A stretch of 64,000 bases of DNA from CALJFL01 sp047633055 (GTDB taxonomy: Bacteria; Pseudomonadota; Gammaproteobacteria; Pseudomonadales; Halieaceae), in contig JBLIEI010000014.1 of NCBI GenBank assembly GCA_047633055.1, forward strand, positions 1 to 64,000, given 5' to 3'. The notes below the pieces were generated by a model that saw only the letters and a list, made by a program, of their open reading frames with translations, was not told the DNA's origin and made no database searches. Each line of letters starts with the position of its first letter. Within the stretch, counting starts at the first letter, position 1. Of this stretch, positions 39,651 through 48,177 are shown piece by piece. The translations under genes and the position numbers were made by a program.

Positions 39651-39772
39651 CGTTCACTCTCCTTAAAAGTTAAGCAGCGATAATAGACCTATCCATTTTT
39701 ATTCGAAATGCCCGCAAATGATCCAGGGTGTCGCATTTTTCGGCATGCCTCATAGTCCACTTCCTCGCCGGG

Positions 39773-40663
39773 TTACTCCGCGGGGCGAGAATCCAGTTGG
39801 TGGCTAATACCGGCGAATGCCCGTGCGATAACTTCTCGCAAAACGCGCATACGGGCACTCAAGCGCAGGTCTTTGTGGGTTAAAACCCACATATCCGCAT
39901 GATGATTTATCCTGGCACCCGGGATTCGGATGACATCAGGCTGGCCGTAGGCCGTAAAACACGGCATGTAAGCCATGCCCATTTTGCAGTTCACTGCCTC
40001 ATAAAGCAGGGCAAGGTTATCTATCGCATGGCGAACCGGTCGTGGGGGGACGTCTGTTTCGGACAGCCAGGGCTCGACCTGGTCACCCAGGTTTTTACCT
40101 ATCCAAGTTAGGTGTGAAGTGTCGTCCGGCTGATTGGAGTTAAGCATACTGCGGTGGACATAAGTCGATGCGGAAATTGGAGAAAGATAACGACCAATCA
40201 GATATTCAGGCGGTTTCACGCCTTGCGGCATTACCCGAATAGCAATATCAGCCTCCCGTCGACTTAGATCCAAGGCATCATTACTGGCCATTAACTCGAG
40301 CTCTATAAGCGGGTACTGCTGAGAAAACGCGCTAAGTGCCTCGACCAAAAAATGCAGTCCGCTCGTGGGCGGAAGCGTAAGTCGGATCGCGCCCTCCAAC
40401 TCCTGGTCACCCCCGGTTATTTTGCGCTCAGCAGAAAGCACCAGTTCTTCGACGTGTTCAGCGGTGGGCAGGAACGCTTCAGCAGCCACGGTCATTCGGT
40501 AGCCATCTGGGGTGCGATCAAACAGCTGGGTGCCCAGCACTCGCTCCATTTCATCCAGTCGTCGGGTTACAGTTGAATTGCTCACTCCCAGGGCTTGGGC
40601 GGCACCGCGAGCTGAGCCTTTGCGACTCAGTGCTAACAAGATTTTTAAATCATCCCAATCCAA
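39773..40663 (-). CDS. LysR-family transcriptional regulator
   Basis: A 296-residue regulator. The N-terminal winged helix LLALSRKGSARGAAQALGVS, then NSTVTRRLDEMERVLGTQLF, is followed by the two-lobed effector-binding domain. The start is TTG 40663 with GGAG 7 bases upstream. It has no divergent partner gene close by; the target is unknown. Confidence 0.92.
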   Translation of the reverse strand: MDWDDLKILLALSRKGSARGAAQALGVSNSTVTRRLDEMERVLGTQLFDRTPDGYRMTVAAEAFLPTAEHVEELVLSAERKITGGDQELEGAIRLTLPPTSGLHFLVEALSAFSQQYPLIELELMASNDALDLSRREADIAIRVMPQGVKPPEYLIGRYLSPISASTYVHRSMLNSNQPDDTSHLTWIGKNLGDQVEPWLSETDVPPRPVRHAIDNLALLYEAVNCKMGMAYMPCFTAYGQPDVIRIPGARINHHADMWVLTHKDLRLSARMRVLREVIARAFAGISHQLDSRPAE

Positions 40664-40738
40664 ATGATGACTCCAGAGACCGTTAAGTCAACTTACCTTT
40701 TGCCAAGGTGGGGATAAGTGCAATATGGTGTGGCGTAC

Positions 40739-42784
40739 TTACTCTCGCTGAGTGCGGCCGTCGGGAAAAAGCTCTTTTACGTTGGATGCAATTTCTTCGC
40801 GGGTTTGCTGACCGACTCGCTGCGCGGCCCTGCCCTGCTTTACCCAGAGATGGTCGTGACGCACCTCTTGGCCTCCATAACCGCTAACCGCAGCATTAAA
40901 GACTTCTATGATGCCAACGCAGTCCATGGTGTCGCAATACTGCATCAATTCGCTCAATGCGCTGCGCATCTCGCTGTAAGACAGGCATTCTTCTTCAGCA
41001 CGCATAATCATTGGGTGTCCCGTACCCGCCACCTCGGTACCCAGCAATAATTCCTCGTGCAACTTTTCGCCGGGACGCAGACCGATAAAATCAATGTCGA
41101 TGTGCTCTCCAACCGGCGTATCGTGGTCCATTTCATAGCCGCTGAGGCGGATCATACGTTTAGCCAGATCAACTATTTTTACAGGCTCGCCCATGTCCAG
41201 CACAAACACGTCTCCGCCAGTACCCATGGCGCCCGCCTGTAAAACCAATTGGGCGGCTTCCTGAATACTCATAAAGTAGCGAGACACCTCCGGGTGGGTG
41301 ACCGTCACTGGGCCGCGCTTTTCTATCTGCTCGCGAAACAGCGGTACCACTGAACCCGATGAACCCAGTACATTACCAAACCGGACTATACAGAACCGGG
41401 TGCCGGTTTCTTGCTGAGAGAGCCCCTGAAGAATCAACTCAGCAAAGCGTTTCGAGGCGCCCATAATATTAGTGGGCCGCACTGCCTTATCTGTAGACAC
41501 CAACACAAAGGTTTCAACCCCAGCTCTAAGGGCGGCTTCAGCGGCATACCAGGTGCCAAACACGTTATTGGATACACCCTCAGAGACATTGTACTCAACC
41601 ATGGGCACATGCTTGTAGGCCGCAGCGTGGTATACCGTTTGCACGCCGAAAGTACGGTAGATCGTTTCCAGCCTACGTTGATCCTGGACCGAGCCCAACA
41701 GCACGATCATCTCCACATGCTTGCTACCCAGACTCGACTGCACTTCCTTTAATTCTCGCTCGACCTGATACAGTGCAAACTCCGAGTTATCCAGTAACAA
41801 CAGCTCTTTGGGTCCCGACATCAAAATCTGGCGGCAGAGTTCCGAACCGATCGAACCTCCCGCTCCAGTTACCATCACCACTTTGTCGGTGATACACCGG
41901 TCCAACAACTCCGGATGAGGCGGTACGGGCTCTCGGCCCAACAGGTCATCAAGGTCGATGTCTTGGATTTGATTGACGCTGGCAAGACCCGCCACCAATT
42001 CATTAATCTTGGGGACAGTGCGAACATACACAGGCAGTCCAACCAATGAGTTAATAATTTCGCGACGCCGCTCTGGCGAGGCCGAGGGAATGGCCAACAA
42101 AACCTGAGTAATATTATGCTGGTTGATCAGCCGCTCCAGTTGCTCAGGCTTAGCCACCTGCAACCCGTTGATCACTGTGTGCTGCATTCTGGGATCGTCA
42201 TCGACAAACTCGACTACCCGATACTGGTCACCGTGGTGGAGTGCCGTAAGCAATTGACGACCTGATTCTCCAGCCCCGTAAATTATAACATTCTTGGTCA
42301 TCGATCGCAGTTTGGCCTGATAGTAGGCTCGCACAGTCAACCGGGTGCCGCCGATAGTCAGCAATGCCAGCACCCAGTAGATAAATGGCAGGGAACGAGG
42401 AACATCTGCCTGGGTAAAAAACACGCAGGCTCCCAACACCAGGGTCGAATAACTGACGGCAGTAATAATGGCCCAAATCGCCTGCTGCCCCATAAATCGG
42501 ATAACTGCACGGTATAGACCCAGGCGGAGAAAAATGACAGCGCTGGCCAGAACGGTAAAAACTGCACAGGCAATTTCGATGGTACCAACAGGGAAATCCG
42601 TGTGGCCCCAGCGCAGCGCAGTAGCCAGCCACATGGAGCCGGCCACAAACAACATGTCCAAGACCAGCAAAAAAGTTTGCTTAATATTGCGAGGGAGTTC
42701 TATTAATTTTTCGAGGGCATCACGCAAACTTCCGGCAATAACAGACACAAAACGTAAACCAAGCGTAGCAATTGTTCTAAGCAA
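40739..42784 (-). CDS. Nucleotide-sugar 4,6-dehydratase, WbpM/CapD type
   Basis: A 681-residue protein. About four membrane helices (20-135) lead to a first Rossmann domain (VIIYGAGESGRQLLTALHHG) and the catalytic one with VTGAGGSIGSELCRQI. It converts UDP-GlcNAc-type sugars to 4-keto-6-deoxy forms in the first step to QuiNAc or FucNAc for surface polysaccharide. The place beside WbpL-like and ComEA-like genes matches the end of the Pseudomonas O-antigen locus. Confidence 0.9.
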   Translation of the reverse strand: MLRTIATLGLRFVSVIAGSLRDALEKLIELPRNIKQTFLLVLDMLFVAGSMWLATALRWGHTDFPVGTIEIACAVFTVLASAVIFLRLGLYRAVIRFMGQQAIWAIITAVSYSTLVLGACVFFTQADVPRSLPFIYWVLALLTIGGTRLTVRAYYQAKLRSMTKNVIIYGAGESGRQLLTALHHGDQYRVVEFVDDDPRMQHTVINGLQVAKPEQLERLINQHNITQVLLAIPSASPERRREIINSLVGLPVYVRTVPKINELVAGLASVNQIQDIDLDDLLGREPVPPHPELLDRCITDKVVMVTGAGGSIGSELCRQILMSGPKELLLLDNSEFALYQVERELKEVQSSLGSKHVEMIVLLGSVQDQRRLETIYRTFGVQTVYHAAAYKHVPMVEYNVSEGVSNNVFGTWYAAEAALRAGVETFVLVSTDKAVRPTNIMGASKRFAELILQGLSQQETGTRFCIVRFGNVLGSSGSVVPLFREQIEKRGPVTVTHPEVSRYFMSIQEAAQLVLQAGAMGTGGDVFVLDMGEPVKIVDLAKRMIRLSGYEMDHDTPVGEHIDIDFIGLRPGEKLHEELLLGTEVAGTGHPMIMRAEEECLSYSEMRSALSELMQYCDTMDCVGIIEVFNAAVSGYGGQEVRHDHLWVKQGRAAQRVGQQTREEIASNVKELFPDGRTQRE

Positions 42785-42859
42785 GTTTCCCCCATTCCCA
42801 ACGGCCGTAAACCCACCTTAGAGTCTGTTTTTTTTCGGCGACCGGCTAAATAAAGAATA

Positions 42860-43837
42860 CTACGGTAATTGTCGCAATTTCGCCATTGCACAAAGGAGTG
42901 GAAAATAGGCCACTATTACCAAAATAAGTTGCCATTCAGGCCAGATTTTAGCTGCCCAAGCCAGGGGAAACAGCCACAACGCATTCATCGCAATGACCAC
43001 AAAATCTACCGCCAGGTGCGACTGCCAGTGTCGGCTGAGTCGCTGATAAGCATGCAGTCGATGGGCCTGAAATATGCGATGCCCCTTACTCAGCCGCCAA
43101 CACAGGGTCCAACTGCTGTCGGTGATGAAAATCGCTAGCAATATCAACCAGCAGACCGCAGGCAACGCTCCGGACACTTCGCCAAGAAAAGCCAGGCCAG
43201 CAAGTAAAAAGCCAGTGGGCACACTCCCCGCGTCCCCCATGAACAGGCGGGCAGGGGGCCAATTCCAAATCAGGAAACCCAGGTGACTGAAAGCCAGAAT
43301 AAGGCAAAATAAGGCGTATTGGCCATCATTTCCACCAACAAAGACTAATAACCCTGCGCCAGAGGCCGCCAAAAAACATTGAACGGCGGCGATGCCGTCT
43401 ATCCCATCCATGAAATTGTAGAGATTGAGAGCCCACAGAATAGCCAGAACCGAGAACAGTGAGAATGTCAGAGACGCTGCTGCCTGGCCCTCTGGCGTCA
43501 ACCACCAAACTCCGAGCGCGGCAGTGCCACTGTAGCAGGCGAAGCGGAACTTTACCGACAAACCCCGCATGTCATCTACGACCCCCAGTAGCGTCAGAGC
43601 CAGAGCCAGACCAGCGAGAATCAACAAGGATGAATGCCAGGAGTAGGAACCTATCGCACAGATCGACATTGCCAGCAGCATGGAGAGTAACAGCGGTATA
43701 CCCCCGCCATGAGGGGTAGCCTGGGTATGGGAACTGCGATCATTGGGGCGGTCAACAATATTCCAGCGCTGCGCTAATTTCAGATAGACCCAACAGCCCA
43801 GCGCGGAGGCGACGAACGCACACATAACAACAATCAT
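42860..43837 (-). CDS. Polyprenyl-phosphate sugar-1-phosphate transferase, WbpL/WecA type (GT4)
   Basis: A 325-residue membrane enzyme with about ten helices. Motifs of the family are DRPNDRSSHTQATPHGGGIP near the N-terminus, FMDGIDGIAA in the middle, and FMGDAGSVPTGFLLAG, the last two holding Mg-binding aspartates. It starts the lipid-linked O-unit by adding a sugar phosphate to undecaprenyl phosphate. It overlaps the epimerase gene by 4 bases. Confidence 0.92.
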   Translation of the reverse strand: MIVVMCAFVASALGCWVYLKLAQRWNIVDRPNDRSSHTQATPHGGGIPLLLSMLLAMSICAIGSYSWHSSLLILAGLALALTLLGVVDDMRGLSVKFRFACYSGTAALGVWWLTPEGQAAASLTFSLFSVLAILWALNLYNFMDGIDGIAAVQCFLAASGAGLLVFVGGNDGQYALFCLILAFSHLGFLIWNWPPARLFMGDAGSVPTGFLLAGLAFLGEVSGALPAVCWLILLAIFITDSSWTLCWRLSKGHRIFQAHRLHAYQRLSRHWQSHLAVDFVVIAMNALWLFPLAWAAKIWPEWQLILVIVAYFPLLCAMAKLRQLP

Positions 43838-44796
43838 TGGCTGAGCTCTGCCGGTTCAGTCGACGGCGCGGTAGTGAGGCTCATGCCCTCTTCCAACGTT
43901 TGTTGCGGCCGCCAGTCAGTGGCCGCGAGGATCGCACTGCAGTCGTAGCACTCGTCACCAAACAGCTTATGCAAAGTGCCATCAGTACCGCTGCTATTTC
44001 GGCCCCGAGCAATATCGTAGGCCTGCGCTGCCAGTCGCCAGCACCAGGCCGGTAACCATGCTCGGACTGGCGCCCTGCCAACTGCTGCAGCCAAGGCATC
44101 AAAACTTCGTCGCAGAGAGTAGCGCTCACCATCTGTCACTATCCATGTACGCACACCGGTCAAGGATACTGTTCCACACTCAATAAGTACCGTTACCAAA
44201 TCAGCACGACCAATCATCGACCGGAGGCCACCCGGCGGAGGGCGCGGCAAGCCTATGGACACCGCTCGCTGCAGCATCCCAAGGTTACCTCTGACTCCAG
44301 GCCCGTAAACCAGAGGAGGCCTTAGTATGACCACTGACATTGCGCTATCGGAGTAGGAATCTCGCAGGGCATTCTCAGCCAGTATTTTGCTGCGCCCGTA
44401 AGGATCTAAAGGTTCGACACAGGCTGTTTCATCTCTGGCCTGTGCGTCGTCGGCGGCGCCCATCGCCTTTACGCTACTGAGGAACACGAACCGGCGCACC
44501 CCCGCCGCGGCTGCCGCCGCCGCCAGCGCTGTCGTGGCATGATGATTAACCGCTGAATAAGCGGACTCACTAGCCTGGGTGTGGGCGATTCCCGCCAGAT
44601 GAAATACGACATCGACCCCCGGGAACATTGCTGAGTCGACGGGTGTGATAGACAAATCCACCGCCAAAGACGATGTGCCGCTGACCAGTTGCCCGCCGTA
44701 TCGGCTCAGCGGAATCAGATCACAATCCAACTGACGCAACTGTTCGCAAAGTTCGCGACCGATGAAACCCGTAGCTCCTGTAACCAAACATTTCAC
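43834..44796 (-). CDS. NAD-dependent sugar epimerase/dehydratase
   Basis: A 320-residue extended SDR with TGATGFIGRELCEQL, the serine region VFLSSVKAMG and YxxxK in YGRSKILAEN. It reduces or epimerises a nucleotide sugar, probably producing the sugar used by the transferase encoded next. In the WbpL-WbpM setting it is most likely the WbpV/QuiC-type reductase, but this is inference. Confidence 0.88.
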   Translation of the reverse strand: MKCLVTGATGFIGRELCEQLRQLDCDLIPLSRYGGQLVSGTSSLAVDLSITPVDSAMFPGVDVVFHLAGIAHTQASESAYSAVNHHATTALAAAAAAAGVRRFVFLSSVKAMGAADDAQARDETACVEPLDPYGRSKILAENALRDSYSDSAMSVVILRPPLVYGPGVRGNLGMLQRAVSIGLPRPPPGGLRSMIGRADLVTVLIECGTVSLTGVRTWIVTDGERYSLRRSFDALAAAVGRAPVRAWLPAWCWRLAAQAYDIARGRNSSGTDGTLHKLFGDECYDCSAILAATDWRPQQTLEEGMSLTTAPSTEPAELSQ

Positions 44797-44859
44797 ACGC
44801 AGTAATTACCGAGGGTCGACTAAAAACAAGCAGGCTGCGCCCGCATCCCGCTCGGCCAA

Positions 44860-44882
44860 TGAAAAAGGGGCCGAAGCCCCTT
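44860..44882 (-). terminator. Terminator after the ComEA-like gene
   Basis: The stem AAGGGGC-cgaa-GCCCCTT (44865-44882) is followed by TTTTT on the minus strand. Confidence 0.8.
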
Positions 44883-44903
44883 CATGATACGGATGCGGCG
44901 GTG

Positions 44904-45281
44904 TTAATCCAGCGATATCAACGCACGATTTTTGTCTACGGTCGACTTGCCAATACCCTTTACTTCTTCGAGTTCATCGACTGCTGCAAAGGGACCGTAG
45001 GCTTCCCTGTGGCGCACAATTTCCTCAGCGCGACTCATGCCCACGCCTTTTAAATTTGCGGCTAGCGTAGCCGCATCCGCCTGATTGATGTTAATGCTGG
45101 CTACCTGGGTCGCACTTGCCGTCTCCTGAGCAAACGCCGAGGGCGCCATTACGAAATAGCCAGAGCAAAGCCCCAGCGATAAGGTCAGCGCGAGCACGCG
45201 ACCCAGCGATGGGCGGACTGCCCGGCCGGTGACCCCGTGAGAGAAATAGTGAGCGAGCTGTTCTAGATAAGTATAAGTCAT
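44904..45281 (-). CDS. ComEA-like helix-hairpin-helix protein
   Basis: 125 residues. A hydrophobic segment (about 28-50) serves as anchor or signal, and a helix-hairpin-helix pair follows (INQADAATLAANLKGVGMSR; VDELEEVKGIGKSTVDKNRA). ComEA proteins bind incoming DNA in the periplasm during natural transformation; short forms like this are common in Pseudomonas at the same locus. The region 45282-45393 holds no gene. Confidence 0.88.
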   Translation of the reverse strand: MTYTYLEQLAHYFSHGVTGRAVRPSLGRVLALTLSLGLCSGYFVMAPSAFAQETASATQVASININQADAATLAANLKGVGMSRAEEIVRHREAYGPFAAVDELEEVKGIGKSTVDKNRALISLD

Positions 45282-45393
45282 GATGTAATCTCCATATTAC
45301 GGGTCAGCTTCCTTGCTGGCGTCCGTATCAGGGAGAAGTCTAGCAGTACCTGGCGGTGCGGCCAGCAAGTGGCCGCATTTGATTCTATGCTGT

Positions 45394-46095
45394 TTATGCG
45401 TGCTGTATCTGCAATTCTTCGTGCACGCGCTGCAGTGCTGCCAGAGGGTCATTTGCGCCTGTTATTGAGCGCCCTATAACCAGAAAATCTGCGCCATTGT
45501 CGATTGCGTCTTTGGGCGTAACCACCCGTCGCTGATCACCAGAGGCATCACCCGCCAACCGAATTCCTGGTGTCACCAGCGCAAAGTTGTCGGGATAATT
45601 CTTGCGCAAATCAGTGGTTTCCTGAGCCGAGGAAACAACGCCATCCAGACCACTGGCAGCGACCAGGCCGGCAAGCCTCGCTACCCGCTGAGGTGCAGTT
45701 TCGGTATAACCCATTTCGGCAAGGTCCTCATCCGACATACTGGTCAGCACCGTCACCCCGATTAATAGAGGTGGTGTAGAAAATCCCGCCAACGATTCCC
45801 GGGCCGCTTCCATCATCCGCCGGCCGCCAGCGGCATGTACGTTGACCATCCACACGCCCAACTCCGCCGCCGCCTTAACGGCGCCTGCTACAGTATTGGG
45901 AATATCATGAAATTTAAGATCCAGAAATATCTCAAAGCCCATACCCTGTAGCTTGCGGACCAGGTCCGGGCCGCTGCGAGTAAAGGCTTCCTTACCTATT
46001 TTGAGACGACAAAGCTCTGGAGACAGCCTTTTTGCCAAAGCCACAGACAATGCCTCATCCGGGTAATCCAGGGCGACAATAACAGGTGAGATCAT
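45394..46095 (-). CDS. pyrF: Orotidine 5'-phosphate decarboxylase
   Basis: Started at ATG 46095 (MISPVIVALDYPDEALSVAL) with AAGGA upstream; 233 residues, normal for the family. It decarboxylates OMP to UMP in pyrimidine synthesis; the active-site motif is FLDLKFHDIPNTVAGAVKAA. It follows lapB by 26 bases, the usual order. Confidence 0.97.
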   Translation of the reverse strand: MISPVIVALDYPDEALSVALAKRLSPELCRLKIGKEAFTRSGPDLVRKLQGMGFEIFLDLKFHDIPNTVAGAVKAAAELGVWMVNVHAAGGRRMMEAARESLAGFSTPPLLIGVTVLTSMSDEDLAEMGYTETAPQRVARLAGLVAASGLDGVVSSAQETTDLRKNYPDNFALVTPGIRLAGDASGDQRRVVTPKDAIDNGADFLVIGRSITGANDPLAALQRVHEELQIQHA

Positions 46096-46121
46096 AATCA
46101 GTCCTTCAGGGATGAACATGG

Positions 46122-47321
46122 CTATTCGAGCCGTGTCCCGCGAATTGTTTTAACCGTGCCCCAGTGCTTGCAGCCGGGACAGTACCAGTGGAGCTGTTGG
46201 CCGGCAAAACCACAGTGACCGCACCGGTAAGTGGCGCGCTCAGCAACCAAACGCTCCACCAGTAACTGCAATAAACTGAGGCTATCTCTGGCACCAGGAT
46301 CCGAGGTATCCAGTTGCAGGCCGATCAGGCGTTCCAGACCTCGCAAGGAGGGCCGGTCTGCGAGCTGAGCCGAAAGAAACTCGCCAGCAATTTGGTCGCC
46401 TTCTGACACTCTTAGATCCTCCGCTACAGCCAACACCAGCGGCGCCGAAGGATCGGTAAGCAGACAGTCCTGCAAATAGGTTTTCAGGGTCCTATCATCT
46501 TTCATCTCGCTGTAGCATTGACGCAAAAGGAGAATCGTCTCAGACACATATTCAGGGTCCTGTTGCCGCACCTTACGCAGCGCTTTAACTGCCTGCTTAT
46601 AATTGCCACGGTCGAACTCAACCTCGCCAAGCAACAACGAGGCCCTGACACATTGTTTATCGTGCGTAAGGGCCTGTTGAATAAAATTAAGGGCGGCAGC
46701 CAAATCGCCTTGATCCCGATTGTCACAGGCCATCTCGCAGTAATAATGCGCTAGCGCCACCGCAACGGATTGCCCCTCAACAGGCTCAATACCGGCGCTC
46801 AGCAGCGATTTACGGGGCAGCAATGCCGTGGCCACTTCAATAGCCTGCTCCCACTCCCGCTCATTTTGGTAGATTTCCATTAGATGGCGCTGACTGGATC
46901 GACGCTGCTCGGGGGACTCTGCCACCAGATCCAGCAACAAACGCTCGGCCCGGTCCAACAATCCTGCGCTAATGTAATCCCTGGCCAGCTCCAGATGAGC
47001 CTGATGGACCTGGCTACTGGGCAAACTGGGGCGGGCCAGCAGATTCTGGTGAATACGGATAGCGCGATCCACCTCTCCTTTTTTACGCAACATATTACCC
47101 AATGCTAGGTGGGTTTCGAGGGTTTCGCTATTGACCTCCAGAGCATTGATAAATGCGTCTATCGCCCCGTCGGGTCGGCCATCCAACAGATAATTCAGGC
47201 CCTTATAATATTGGCTGGGTAATTCCGGGCTCGCAGGCGCGCCGGGTGCACTGCGTTTGCCCATTAACCAACCGATGGCTATCGCCACAAACAGCAGTGC
47301 AAAGATAAAAATGTCATTCAC
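46122..47321 (-). CDS. lapB: Lipopolysaccharide assembly protein B
   Basis: A 399-residue protein with an N-terminal membrane helix (2-20), a row of TPR helices (YKGLNYLLDGRPDGAIDAFI onward), and a C-terminal rubredoxin-like metal site (CGHCGFAGQQLHWYCPGC). LapB works with FtsH to control LpxC and so lipid A production. It overlaps lapA by 8 bases. Confidence 0.95.
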   Translation of the reverse strand: MNDIFIFALLFVAIAIGWLMGKRSAPGAPASPELPSQYYKGLNYLLDGRPDGAIDAFINALEVNSETLETHLALGNMLRKKGEVDRAIRIHQNLLARPSLPSSQVHQAHLELARDYISAGLLDRAERLLLDLVAESPEQRRSSQRHLMEIYQNEREWEQAIEVATALLPRKSLLSAGIEPVEGQSVAVALAHYYCEMACDNRDQGDLAAALNFIQQALTHDKQCVRASLLLGEVEFDRGNYKQAVKALRKVRQQDPEYVSETILLLRQCYSEMKDDRTLKTYLQDCLLTDPSAPLVLAVAEDLRVSEGDQIAGEFLSAQLADRPSLRGLERLIGLQLDTSDPGARDSLSLLQLLVERLVAERATYRCGHCGFAGQQLHWYCPGCKHWGTVKTIRGTRLE

Positions 47322-47619
47322 TGGCTTTCAGGCCGGCAGTGCGCAAGGTATCCACCTCGCTGCGGGCACGGGCTAGCTGCCGTTGAGCCGAGCCCAGTGA
47401 AGTACGCAGACGTATTACAATCGCTGAAGAAATAAGCATTCCTGAAATACCACCCAGAGCCAATGCCGCAAACAACCAAAGCGCCAAACTGCGCGGTTCA
47501 AAGGCATAGACCAGCAGGTTTAACGGTACCGGCTCCTTATTCTGAATGGCGAAGAGCACACCAATCGCGAGCGCGCCCACAACAACGGCAATAGTCAACA
47601 AGGTGCGTAAAAATTTCAT
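47314..47619 (-). CDS. lapA: Lipopolysaccharide assembly protein A
   Basis: 101 residues with two membrane helices (LLTIAVVVGALAIGVLFAIQ; LALWLFAALALGGISGMLIS) and a C-terminal coiled coil (LGSAQRQLARARSEVDTLRT). It partners LapB. The NKEPVPLNLLVYAFEPRSLA stretch between the helices is typical of the family. Confidence 0.92.
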   Translation of the reverse strand: MKFLRTLLTIAVVVGALAIGVLFAIQNKEPVPLNLLVYAFEPRSLALWLFAALALGGISGMLISSAIVIRLRTSLGSAQRQLARARSEVDTLRTAGLKASE

Positions 47620-47673
47620 AGGCGCTTCCAGATAGGATCAAAACATATGTCTGCCAAAGCTGTCTCCGGCGGC

Positions 47674-47707
47674 AAAAAAAAAACGGCATGACCATGAGAT
47701 CATACCG
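47674..47707 (-). terminator. Terminator after ihfB
   Basis: CGGCATGA (47684-47691) pairs with TCATACCG (47700-47707) with one mismatch, followed on the minus strand by ten T. Confidence 0.8.
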
Positions 47708-47727
47708 CTTCTGATTTTGCGGGCAAA

Positions 47728-48024
47728 CTACAACCCCGCTTGCAGACCCAAATTCACTCGCTCACGCAGCTCCTTGCCCGGCTTGAAATGGGGTACGTAC
47801 TTTCCGGTCAGCTCCACCGAATCGCCGGTCTTGGGATTGCGCCCTCTGCGGGGCTCGCGATAATGTAGCGAAAAACTGCCAAAGCCGCGAATCTCAATCC
47901 GCTCACCAGTCGATAAAGCCTGTGACATATGTTCAAGTATAGTTTTCACGGCCAGCTCCACGTCCTTGGACGAGAGCTGGGATTGGCGAGCCGATATTGT
48001 TTCAATCAGTTCACTCTTAGTCAT
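47728..48024 (-). CDS. ihfB: Integration host factor subunit beta
   Basis: Started at ATG 48024 (MTKSELIETISARQSQLSSK) with a GGGGG site upstream; 98 residues. It is the second half of the IHF heterodimer, with the arm signature GRNPKTGDSVELTGKYVPHF. It lies downstream of rpsA behind a terminator, as in other gammaproteobacteria. Confidence 0.97.
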   Translation of the reverse strand: MTKSELIETISARQSQLSSKDVELAVKTILEHMSQALSTGERIEIRGFGSFSLHYREPRRGRNPKTGDSVELTGKYVPHFKPGKELRERVNLGLQAGL

Positions 48025-48124
48025 GCTGCCCCCTTGTATAGAGGTTCTCTTATTCATTGCATCAATATAAAAGGGAATATTCGGAAATTCCACTAAAATC
48101 TACGCAAGTTGTTATTTTTTAACG

Positions 48125-48152
48125 AAAAAAAGCCCACCGAAGTGGGCCTTTT
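48125..48152 (-). terminator. Terminator after rpsA
   Basis: GCCCAC-cgaa-GTGGGC (48132-48147) is followed by a T-rich run on the minus strand, 26 bases after the rpsA stop. Confidence 0.88.
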
Positions 48153-48177
48153 AGGGGGCTTTTGAAATTAAATAAGG

